From positions 1 through 5,878 of the forward strand of contig CAKONA010000066.1 in the NCBI GenBank assembly GCA_934096785.1: a stretch of DNA of 5,878 nucleotides, in the 5' to 3' direction. The notes beneath the pieces were generated by a model that was given only the letters and a program-made list of their open reading frames with translations, did no database searches and was not told the origin of the DNA. The position numbers and the translations under genes were made by a program. The stretch is from an uncultured Bacilli bacterium. Lineage in GTDB: Bacteria > Bacillota_I > Bacilli_A > RF39 > UBA660. Positions 1 to 5,878 of this stretch are shown piece by piece. Every line of letters begins with the position of its first letter. The first letter of the stretch is position 1.

Positions 1-1230
1 ATATGGTAATTTTAGGTTTGGACATGTTTGTGCTACTGCGATTAATGCTTCGTATGCTTGTTTTACGAATATAGTATCAAGTGCATGGTATGTAGTTTTT
101 TCATCATGTACTTTTAAGACTACAGCTGTTTTTTCTTTACCTATATCTCTAATATCAAAGTCGCTATATGAAAGCATTTCTGAAAGTGCTTCTTGTGATG
201 AGAATATTCTTGTCTTTGTTCTAAATGTTGACATGATACCACCACGTGTTTCGTTTGGTGCATTTATACAAGATGCTGCTGCTATATATGCAGGGCTTAA
301 TTCTCCTTTACTTTTAAAGTATTCTTTTATATAATTTGATGCCCCTATTCTATCTTCTCCAGTTTCTGCCATCATGTTGATACTATTGATGTTTATTTCT
401 GCTTCAGTTGCATCATCGAAAAGTCCTAATGATAAACCTGTGAAGAAGTTTGATGCAGTTTGTTCCCAGAATGGTTCTGCTTTGTTATTAGGGTCTATTA
501 ATATGTTACTAGCAAGGTCTTGTAATAGTTCGTTTGCCTTGTCAGCATTTCCTTCTTTATAAATTCTATATGGATAACTAAATGGATTCCATGCTGCTCC
601 TTCTTTAGGGTCACGGAAGTTTATTAGTATAATTTTGTAACCTTTTTCTTTAAGTAGGCTTCCACAGGCTTCGTATAGTTCACCTTTAGGGTCAGTAACT
701 ATCATACTTTCTCCAGCTCTACCTAATATTTTGATTAATGGGAACATGAATGCTTGAGTTTTACCTGAACCAGAGGCACCCATAATTAATGAGTGTGGTT
801 GTCCACTAGCATCTACCCATGCATCTTTTCCGTCATTGATTACTGGAATTCCACCTGCTTCATATGTATCATCTTTTAGGTGTACTTTTTTAATTCCATA
901 ATCTTTTTTCATATCTTTTTCTGTCATTAGTTTTGAATATCCATCACTCTTAGATTTCTTCTTTGTAGTAATGCCAATTCCTTCTTCTCTTTCAAAAAAG
1001 TATGAAGAGCATGCAGTAAATATTGCTACTAATGATAAAATATAAAACATTATTGTAGCTGTTATAAATTCACTACTGAATGCTGGGATTGGATTTAGTC
1101 CTCTAAAAGTACCATCTACTGCTACACTATTTAGGTTAATAACAGCAATTGCTACTAAATATAATAAAACTAAACAAAATATTAAAAATATTACTATATC
1201 TTTTTTATCAGCTCTGAATTTTAGTTTCAT
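1..1230 (-). CDS. virD4: VirD4/TraG-family type IV coupling protein, N-terminal part (3' end off window)
   Basis: Coupling proteins are membrane-bound hexameric ATPases that bring the relaxase-DNA substrate to the secretion channel. The frame is open for 410 codons, from the ATG at 1230 to the left edge, with no stop in view. AGGTGA (1240-1235) four nt upstream supports the start. Two membrane helices lie at about residues 12-32 and 54-74, the usual N-terminal anchor of VirD4. Walker A is GASGSGKTQ (151-159), preceded by HSLIM. Next come IVTDPKGELYE (177-187), ILINFRDP (201-208) with WNPFSYP (214-220), and FWEQTASNFF (254-263), all characteristic of the TraG/VirD4 family. APNETRGGIMST (324-335) follows the same family pattern. 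Visible sequence ends at NLKLPY, just before where the Walker B segment (normally LDEFAN-like) is expected, so that motif and the C-terminus are outside. It follows the small membrane protein gene by 53 nt. The family call is firm; the symbol is used at family level. Confidence 0.95.
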   Translation of the reverse strand, partial: MKLKFRADKKDIVIFLIFCLVLLYLVAIAVINLNSVAVDGTFRGLNPIPAFSSEFITATIMFYILSLVAIFTACSSYFFEREEGIGITTKKKSKSDGYSKLMTEKDMKKDYGIKKVHLKDDTYEAGGIPVINDGKDAWVDASGQPHSLIMGASGSGKTQAFMFPLIKILGRAGESMIVTDPKGELYEACGSLLKEKGYKIILINFRDPKEGAAWNPFSYPYRIYKEGNADKANELLQDLASNILIDPNNKAEPFWEQTASNFFTGLSLGLFDDATEAEININSINMMAETGEDRIGASNYIKEYFKSKGELSPAYIAAASCINAPNETRGGIMSTFRTKTRIFSSQEALSEMLSYSDFDIRDIGKEKTAVVLKVHDEKTTYHALDTIFVKQAYEALIAVAQTCPNLKLPY

Positions 1231-1251
1231 TGTTTCACCTCGATTAATTAC

Positions 1252-1280
1252 ATTATACAATATAAAATGATTTTTTTCAC
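1252..1280 (-). promoter_or_regulatory. Possible internal promoter ahead of the VirD4 gene
   Basis: The 53-nt spacer contains an exact TATAAT (1257-1252) preceded, at 17-bp spacing, by GTGAAA (1280-1275), which matches the TTGACA box at four of six positions. It lies about 22 nt ahead of the virD4 ATG, so it would give a short leader. In such AT-rich DNA a chance match is quite possible, and read-through from the operon would also serve virD4. Confidence 0.3.
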
Positions 1281-1283
1281 TAT

Positions 1284-2090
1284 TTATTCTAAAGTTTTGA
1301 TATCTATAAGTTGATATTTGAAGTATTTTCCGCCATTATCTATCTTAAAATCAATTCTTTTCTTATTATAAGTTCCATTTAAATCATTTATTGTTATATT
1401 GAATGCACTACTGTAATTGTTGTTTTCTAATGCCTTTTTAATTTCATTTTTTTTGCTTTCTTTGTTAATTTGATTTTCAGGACTAAATGAATATACGTAT
1501 GCATCTATTGTTATTACTCCATCTTTATATGAAAGTGAGTCTATTTTAGAAATTATTTCTTTACCATATTTTTTTACTACGCCCTCATAATAAATACAGT
1601 ATTCATTTTGCTTTTTATATATATGTTCAAAGTAATATACTAATGATTCTTTGTAATCTTTAATATCTGTATTAAATAAATCTTTGAAGCTTGTAAGTAA
1701 ATTTTTTTCTAATATGCAAAATACTCCATCATTATTATTTATTTCTCTCATTGTTATTGTGTTTGACTTTGAATAAAGTAATATATAGTTTGTAATCATG
1801 TTTTCTAAGTCTTTTTTACTAGCGTTTTTTGAATCGTAATCATTTACTAGAAGTAGTTTATTAAATGTTTCATCGTTTTGTAGTTGTGTTATTACTTTAT
1901 TATATTTGTTTTTATCATTTACTACTCTTTCATTTATTATTATGTTTTCGTAATTTGGAAAGTATTTTTTATTTGATTTTTCCTTCTCTTTAGTTAGCGG
2001 TATAAAAAGAAGAAGTACTAATACTGTTATAAGTACTGCACATGTTAGTATTAATACGGTTGGTTTATTGTTTCTTATTTGATATTCCAT
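1284..2090 (-). CDS. Small bitopic membrane protein, VirB8/PrgL-position T4SS subunit (hypothetical)
   Basis: I chose the ATG at 2090 (268 residues) because GGAGGAG lies upstream and the preceding gene ends 8 nt before it. The ATG at 2117 would add nine residues (MLWRRIKRR), overlap that gene by 19 bp and lack a ribosome site. Residues 1-10 are short and basic, 11-32 form one membrane helix, and the rest is Lys/Asn/Tyr-rich and probably outside the cell. The part up to about 165 looks mainly helical. Residues about 175-268 look rich in strands, with SLSYKDGVITIDAYVYSF and RIDFKIDNGGKYFKYQLIDI. One N-terminal helix plus an outer alpha/beta domain is the layout of VirB8-like proteins such as TcpC and PrgL, and the gene sits where prgL does. 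I see no sequence motif that proves an NTF2-like fold. The domain holds two cysteines (125 and 165), which could pair. The role as a channel scaffold is inferred from layout and position only. Confidence 0.75.
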   Translation of the reverse strand: MEYQIRNNKPTVLILTCAVLITVLVLLLFIPLTKEKEKSNKKYFPNYENIIINERVVNDKNKYNKVITQLQNDETFNKLLLVNDYDSKNASKKDLENMITNYILLYSKSNTITMREINNNDGVFCILEKNLLTSFKDLFNTDIKDYKESLVYYFEHIYKKQNEYCIYYEGVVKKYGKEIISKIDSLSYKDGVITIDAYVYSFSPENQINKESKKNEIKKALENNNYSSAFNITINDLNGTYNKKRIDFKIDNGGKYFKYQLIDIKTLE

Positions 2091-2098
2091 TCTTCTTT

Positions 2099-4588
2099 TT
2101 ATTCTCCTCCATAACATTTTATTAAGTCTGCATTTGGATATGTAGTTTTTATCATTTCAGCAAAGTTTGCACCACTATTTGCCATGCTTTTCCATCTATT
2201 TTGTGTTGAGCTTAGGTATCCAGTTGATTTTACTTTGCCACCTTCTATTACTAGGTATTTGCTTGCTTCATCGTATATTGCTGAGTATGCTGCATATTCG
2301 CTTGCACTCATTGGTCCTTTGTAGTATTTTCCACTTGATGATGGACCTATTAGGTAACTTGTACATTTGAATGTTCTTCCACAGTTTATTGTTGCTGTTT
2401 GTGCGTGTGAACCTTTTGCTGGTGAACTAAATACTTGGTCGCAGTTACCACTTCTCATGCTTATTGTTGAACCTTTGGCGTAGTTGTTTCTTCTATTTAG
2501 TGTGTAACTTATTTCTGCTATCATTGCTGTTAATGTGTAGTTTGTATTTTTATAGTTATCAATTTCTCCTTTTGTTACACCTATTATGTAATCTTTGAAT
2601 CCAACTGTTCCAAGTACAGCTCCATCACAATCTTTAACTGTTACGTTGATGTTACTTAAGTCAGCTGTTAAATATGGTTTACAGTTAGCATTTGTTGTTA
2701 CTACTCCATTTGTATTTGGTACTATACCTTCTATGTAGTTACCATTTTCATCGTATGTTCCATTTTCTCCATATAGTGGATTATCCATATCTTTTTCTAG
2801 AAGTACTTCGTTTACTTGTGTCTTTTTGTCCATTATCTCTTCGATAATTGTCTCTATTTCTTTTGGTGTTACTGCATCATCATATTCAATGTCTGTATTA
2901 TCGTCTTCGATTGCTTTTTTGAATCCTGGGAAACCAAAGTATCCGAATCCTTCATTATAATTATATTTTATTGTATATTCTTTAAGTTCTCCGTTTGATT
3001 TTACGTATTTTACGTTTGATTTTGGAGTAAACTCATCTTTTTTGTATCCACTTGTGTCTTCTATATGTTGGAAGTAATGTGTTGTGTCTACTGTACCTGT
3101 TACTCCTCTTTTACTGAAGTATGTGTATGCTCCATCTTCTCCTTCTACCCCATTTGGTGTTGTGTCTAGTTCATACATTTTTTTAAGCTCTGAAGCTGTA
3201 TATGTTCCGTTACATTCATCTGAGCTTGCTATATATGAGTTATTCATATTTGTGTCGTATGTGTATCCACTACCATATAGTTTTGATACTTGTGATACTT
3301 TAACGTTTGATGAGAATCTATCTAACATTTTTGAAGATGCGAATGGATTTGTTTGAATTGATCTTTGAAGTCCTATATAACCTGGTACACTAAATCCATC
3401 TCTATCTGCTTCGTCGCTTAACTCGTCGTTCCATCTTATGAACATTTTCCATTTATCTGAACTATATTTATAGTTTTGTACTACTGAAACATCGCATGAA
3501 CCATGTTTTCTTCCTAGTACATCTGTCCATGTTCTCCATGTCCAGTAAGGATATACTTCTTCAAATATTGTGTTTCTTATTATTCTATCTATGTCACTTC
3601 TAGTTAGTTTTCCATCTTTTACTATGTTGATTAGTACTTGATAGTATTCTGAACCTGAAGTGAAATCTACGTTATCTACGTTTGTTTTGTAGTTTCTATA
3701 GTATGCTTGTTGGTCATATCCGTAGAATATTGTTGTTAGGATAAGTCCTACATCTAACTCTACATTGAATTTGTCTTCGTAGTCTTTTATAGTTCCTCTT
3801 ACGTATCTAAGTAATGCACATTCATCTTGAAATCTGTCTCCTGTGAATACTTCTTTGATACTATCCCACATTCTATAGATTGAGCTATCTACTTTACATG
3901 TATTATCTGAATAAAGTACGTTTACTAATTCTTCCCAACCAAGTTCTTTACAATTTTCTTCTTCAGGGTCACATGCGCATTCTTTTTCATCATAGTTTTT
4001 AACGTCGCATGTACTTTTTACGTAATGGTATTTATCATCTGTATAAAGTCCATTTTTGTTTGCTGCATCTACATCTTCTGAGTCATCGTCTAGACCTTTT
4101 TCTGATACTCCGAAGAATGATGTTATTGAGGAAGTTAAACTATTGTATGCGAATGCTAAAAAGGCAAACAAAATAACAAATCCAAGTAATGCTACACCTG
4201 CACCTGCAACCCAAAGTAATATTTTCATCTTCAATGGACTTCCACCAATTATTGAGGTTGCTGCTTTTTTAACTCCTTCACCAGCTACTTTTTTTGCTCC
4301 TTCGCTGGCTACTTTTTTAGTACCCTGTGATACTACATTTTTCTTTGCATTATTAAGTACATCTTTTTTAGGAAGAACCTCTTTGCTTCTATTAGGCATT
4401 TCATCAATACTTCTTTTACTTGTCATATCGCTTGGATTATTTCTTCCTCTTTTGTTTATAGCATCTATGTCTTTTCTATTTCTGCCTGAGTTAATTCCTC
4501 TTCCAAATTGGTTTAATGATTGAAGTGGTCTTGTATTACTTCTCTTAACATTTTGTTCGTTTTGTTCATTATTAGTTTCGTCTTTCAT
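2099..4588 (-). CDS. Membrane-anchored conjugation cell-wall protein with C-terminal SpoIID/LytB-like domain (PrgK/VirB1 position)
   Basis: An 829-residue protein that probably cleaves peptidoglycan so the transfer channel can pass the cell wall. Residues 1-118 are polar, basic and probably cytoplasmic, with KKVASEGA-type repeats at 82-110. A single long hydrophobic segment lies at about 122-148 and the rest should be outside. Residues 217-630 match no family I can name. Residues about 636-829 fit the SpoIID/LytB pattern: GFKDYIIGVTKGEI (663-676) for the usual Y-x-x-G-V-x-x-E-M motif, with E675 at the family's catalytic Glu; LTAMIAEISYTLNRR (686-700) for the LKAQAVAARTYAL helix; CDQVF (716-720) for the C/QVY motif; then an A-x-x-E-A-x-K-Y-L-V-I-x-G-G-K segment (768-785) and a YLSS motif. 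SpoIID proteins are lytic transglycosylases acting on denuded glycan strands. The position between virB4 and a small membrane protein mirrors prgK, which uses other hydrolase folds. The start is supported by AGGAAG (4600-4595) six nt upstream. Fourteen cysteines all lie outside. Enzyme activity is inferred; a scaffold-only role is possible. Confidence 0.85.
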   Translation of the reverse strand: MKDETNNEQNEQNVKRSNTRPLQSLNQFGRGINSGRNRKDIDAINKRGRNNPSDMTSKRSIDEMPNRSKEVLPKKDVLNNAKKNVVSQGTKKVASEGAKKVAGEGVKKAATSIIGGSPLKMKILLWVAGAGVALLGFVILFAFLAFAYNSLTSSITSFFGVSEKGLDDDSEDVDAANKNGLYTDDKYHYVKSTCDVKNYDEKECACDPEEENCKELGWEELVNVLYSDNTCKVDSSIYRMWDSIKEVFTGDRFQDECALLRYVRGTIKDYEDKFNVELDVGLILTTIFYGYDQQAYYRNYKTNVDNVDFTSGSEYYQVLINIVKDGKLTRSDIDRIIRNTIFEEVYPYWTWRTWTDVLGRKHGSCDVSVVQNYKYSSDKWKMFIRWNDELSDEADRDGFSVPGYIGLQRSIQTNPFASSKMLDRFSSNVKVSQVSKLYGSGYTYDTNMNNSYIASSDECNGTYTASELKKMYELDTTPNGVEGEDGAYTYFSKRGVTGTVDTTHYFQHIEDTSGYKKDEFTPKSNVKYVKSNGELKEYTIKYNYNEGFGYFGFPGFKKAIEDDNTDIEYDDAVTPKEIETIIEEIMDKKTQVNEVLLEKDMDNPLYGENGTYDENGNYIEGIVPNTNGVVTTNANCKPYLTADLSNINVTVKDCDGAVLGTVGFKDYIIGVTKGEIDNYKNTNYTLTAMIAEISYTLNRRNNYAKGSTISMRSGNCDQVFSSPAKGSHAQTATINCGRTFKCTSYLIGPSSSGKYYKGPMSASEYAAYSAIYDEASKYLVIEGGKVKSTGYLSSTQNRWKSMANSGANFAEMIKTTYPNADLIKCYGGE
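2102..2683 (-). other. SpoIID/LytB-like domain region
   Basis: This covers residues about 636-829 of the 829-residue protein. The putative catalytic Glu (E675) is the GAA codon read at 2566-2564. The domain has C636, C654, C716, C736, C742 and C825, plus H728 between C716 and C736. Structural work on clostridial SpoIID, as I recall it, found a bound zinc held by Cys and His, so a metal site or disulfides are both possible here. The assignment rests on motif order read by eye, not on a profile search. Confidence 0.72.
2104..2110 (-). promoter_or_regulatory. Shine-Dalgarno site GGAGGAG that decides the next start
   Basis: The strong GGAGGAG on the coding strand lies inside the last codons (Gly-Gly-Glu) of the SpoIID-type gene, 13 nt before the ATG at 2090. 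The earlier in-frame ATG at 2117 has no such site upstream and would lie inside the preceding gene. The site therefore favours the 2090 start and suggests translational coupling. The spacing is longer than the ideal of about 8 nt. Confidence 0.65.
4145..4225 (-). other. Single transmembrane anchor of the SpoIID-type protein
   Basis: Residues about 122-148 form one uninterrupted hydrophobic stretch rich in Leu, Val, Ala and Phe. It is preceded by Lys residues (K120, K122 and the KK repeats) and followed by the acidic GLDDDSEDVD. By the positive-inside rule the N-terminus is cytoplasmic and the roughly 680 C-terminal residues are outside. It lacks the n-region length and cleavage site of a signal peptide. 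Confidence 0.75.
4259..4345 (-). repeat. Short degenerate tandem repeat encoding KK-V-A-x-E-G units
   Basis: About 3.5 imperfect units of 24-27 bp encode KKNVVSQGT, KKVASEGA, KKVAGEGV and KKAA, at residues 82-110 of the SpoIID-type protein, just inside the membrane segment. The second and third units are the most alike, both in DNA and protein. The spacing of Lys pairs suggests an amphipathic, positively charged helix against the inner membrane face. The repeat is visible in the sequence; the function is unknown. Confidence 0.6.
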
Positions 4589-4611
4589 ACTTCACTTCCT
4601 TCTTTTAAATA

Positions 4612-4637
4612 AGGAGGACTAATTCTATAGTCCTCCT
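4612..4637 (-). promoter_or_regulatory. Perfect 10-bp stem, 6-nt loop hairpin around the virB4 stop codon
   Basis: On the transcript, AGGAGGACUA (4637-4628) and UAGUCCUCCU (4621-4612) are exact reverse complements. The 6-nt loop (4627-4622) contains the UAG stop. The stem is followed by UUAUUU-type sequence rather than a clean U run, so it is at best a weak terminator. It could attenuate transcription, stabilise or mark an mRNA processing point, or hide the GGAGG stretch at the end of virB4 from ribosomes. The next gene's Shine-Dalgarno (AGGAAG, 4600-4595) lies just outside the stem and remains accessible. The structure is seen directly; the role is inferred. Confidence 0.6.
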
Positions 4638-5878
4638 CCAGAACCGAATGATTCTAATTCTTGTTGAGTAGCAATTATGTTAATACGCATTCTCCTGCTT
4701 CCACATATGAATAATGCTTGTCCTTGACTATATCTCTTAATTGAATCTTTCTCTTGATCGTTTAAATCTACTAGTTTTGCTAAGTCATCTACTGCTTGTT
4801 TTCTAAGTCCCATTACTAAGTAATAAGATGCATTATCAAATATTGCTTTACCATGTATTACTACATTTGGTGCAGCAAAGTCTGTTGGTTGTTGTGTGAT
4901 GATGATTGTTCCTGTATTGTATTTACGACTACGTCTTTGAATACGAGCTAGGAATTCAGCACCTAATGTGTTTTGATCTGCTAAAAGCATATGTGCTTCA
5001 TCAACCATCAATATTGTATTTATTTCTCTATCTAATGTTAGTCCCCATGCATATTTTAATATGTTGAAGAATAATGCGTTTCTTATGTTATTGTCTGCGT
5101 TCATTAGTTCACGAATGTTAAATACTATAAAGTCTGCATCTGTATCAATTGTTGTCTTACCAGTGAAATAGTATCTTAATTCTCTAGTAAGTGGTCTTAT
5201 CTTTAACTCAAGTTTTTCCATTACTTCTCTTTCGCGAGTATGTTCTGTCATTGAAAGTAATCTTCCCTTGATAGTTGCATACACATCATCGAATGTTGGA
5301 TAATCATGAGCTGCGATTTTAGTAAAGTCTGTGTTGTAATCTATTTTATAACGTCTATATGTATCTTGTACGACTTCGCTAAACATTGTTAGTGTGTCTT
5401 CTTCTATATCTGGACTATAGTATTTCATGAATGCTTTTAGTGTTTGAAGTGTACGTGTAAGGATGGCGTATCCTAGTCCTTCTTTCATTTCTTCTTCATC
5501 AGCATCAAGTACTACTTCTAGTGGATTTATCATACCGAAGTCTCCACCTTTACCTAAATCTATGAAGTCTCCTCCATATAGTTTAGTCATGTCTTCAAGT
5601 TCACCTTCAGGGTCTATTGCGATTATCTTATGACCATTTCTTATGTTGCTTCTTAGAAGTACTTTTGCTGCGGTTGATTTACCTGAACCAGATGTACCAA
5701 GTATAATCATATTGGCATTATTTCTATTGAATTCTTTTTTAGTTTGATATAGGAATTGGTTAAATAGGATTACACCACCTGAATAGTCAACTCCAAGTAG
5801 ACATGAAAGTCCTGGGTCTTTAATACTATCGAATACATATGGATACATTGCTGCCATTGTAACTGATGGTATTGGTGT
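4625..5878 (-). CDS. virB4: VirB4/TraE-family conjugative transfer ATPase, C-terminal part (5' end off window)
   Basis: This is the motor ATPase of a type IV secretion system, acting at the inner face of the membrane to drive assembly and transfer (family knowledge). The frame stays open to the window edge: 417 codons are visible and the real start lies outside, because VirB4 proteins are usually 600-850 residues with the ATPase in the C-terminal half. Counting from the Met at 5857, Walker A is GTSGSGKST (residues 54-62), followed by IIAIDPEGE (78-86). Walker B with its catalytic Glu is ILMVDEAH (282-289), followed by the arginine-rich RIQRRSRKYN (305-314) and TQQP (321-324), all in the usual VirB4 order. 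The phrase before Walker A (MAAMYPYVFDS, then a G-x-L-G-like turn) is also typical. The ATPase core looks intact. The protein ends in a short Gly-rich tail (GSGGGL) and a TAG stop. It is the first gene visible in the operon, 36 nt ahead of the SpoIID-type gene. The family call is firm; the symbol is used at family level. Confidence 0.95.
   Translation of the reverse strand, partial: TPIPSVTMAAMYPYVFDSIKDPGLSCLLGVDYSGGVILFNQFLYQTKKEFNRNNANMIILGTSGSGKSTAAKVLLRSNIRNGHKIIAIDPEGELEDMTKLYGGDFIDLGKGGDFGMINPLEVVLDADEEEMKEGLGYAILTRTLQTLKAFMKYYSPDIEEDTLTMFSEVVQDTYRRYKIDYNTDFTKIAAHDYPTFDDVYATIKGRLLSMTEHTREREVMEKLELKIRPLTRELRYYFTGKTTIDTDADFIVFNIRELMNADNNIRNALFFNILKYAWGLTLDREINTILMVDEAHMLLADQNTLGAEFLARIQRRSRKYNTGTIIITQQPTDFAAPNVVIHGKAIFDNASYYLVMGLRKQAVDDLAKLVDLNDQEKDSIKRYSQGQALFICGSRRMRINIIATQQELESFGSGGGL

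Noticed and set aside
374..562. Plus-strand open frame of 62 codons
   Set aside because: It lies antisense inside the virD4 gene, which has clear family motifs. There is no ribosome site and the composition is that of a shadow frame.
2167..3356. Three plus-strand open frames (2167-2370, 2816-2998, 3084-3356)
   Set aside because: All are antisense to the SpoIID-type gene and low-complexity hydrophobic or Ser/Tyr-rich, as expected from reading its codons backwards.
4056..4523. Plus-strand open frame of 155 codons with apparent membrane segments
   Set aside because: It is antisense to the basic N-terminus and membrane helix of the 829-residue protein. The Leu/Phe/Pro-rich product is the mirror of Lys/Glu/Gly codons.
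4611..4618. AAGGAGGA on the plus strand resembling a Shine-Dalgarno site
   Set aside because: No start codon follows at a useful distance with an open frame. It is one arm of the minus-strand hairpin.
4612..4637. Full rho-independent terminator ending the virB4 transcript
   Set aside because: The stem is good but the U tract is broken (UUAUUUAAAAG), and the next transfer gene starts 24 nt after the stem, so I list it as a hairpin of unknown role.
1..5878. Mollicute-style UGA = Trp code
   Set aside because: The Trp codons I checked are TGG, and no frame needs TGA read-through; the standard bacterial code suffices. TGA is not used as a stop here either, so the code is not proven from this window alone.
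1..5878. CRISPR array, tRNA, rRNA, IS element or oriT
   Set aside because: I saw no spaced direct repeats, cloverleaf, transposase motif, terminal inverted repeats or nic-site-like region. The coding density leaves almost no room for them.

Overview
The window is compact and AT-rich, roughly one third G+C by eye. All four genes lie on the minus strand and read from the right edge to the left edge. Together they form part of a Gram-positive-type conjugative transfer (type IV secretion, T4SS) operon. In transcription order they are: (1) the C-terminal part of a VirB4/TraE-family ATPase, whose start lies off the right edge; (2) an 829-residue membrane-anchored extracytoplasmic protein ending in a SpoIID/LytB-like peptidoglycan-cleaving domain; (3) a small protein with one membrane anchor in the position of a VirB8-like subunit; (4) the N-terminal 410 residues of a VirD4/TraG-type coupling ATPase, which runs off the left edge.

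The order ATPase, cell-wall hydrolase, small single-pass membrane protein matches prgJ-prgK-prgL of the enterococcal pCF10 transfer system, with the VirD4 gene (pcfC there) further downstream. By inference, VirB4 energises assembly, the SpoIID-type protein opens the peptidoglycan and forms an outside scaffold, the third protein is a scaffold subunit, and VirD4 delivers the DNA-protein substrate. No relaxase, VirB6-like polytopic protein, VirB3-like protein, origin of transfer or integrase lies inside the window, so it cannot be told whether this is an integrative element, a plasmid or a chromosomal remnant.

The organism is probably a low-G+C Firmicute or Mollicute-related bacterium, perhaps an uncultured gut lineage. 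The reasons are the AT-rich codons, purine-rich coding strand, strong GGAGG-type Shine-Dalgarno sites, single-membrane T4SS logic and the Firmicutes-type SpoIID domain. All tryptophans I checked are TGG, no TGA interrupts any frame, and the three visible stops are TAG, TAA and TAA. Nothing therefore indicates UGA recoding.

Gene packing is tight. The only non-coding DNA is a 36-nt spacer after virB4, carrying one arm of a perfect 10-bp hairpin that brackets the virB4 stop codon; an 8-nt gap before the small membrane protein gene; and a 53-nt spacer before virD4 with a possible internal promoter. No gene-free stretch exceeds 300 bases. The most notable points are the SpoIID-type domain in the conjugation hydrolase position, the unusually Cys-rich outside part of that protein, its large unassigned centre, and the stop-codon hairpin.
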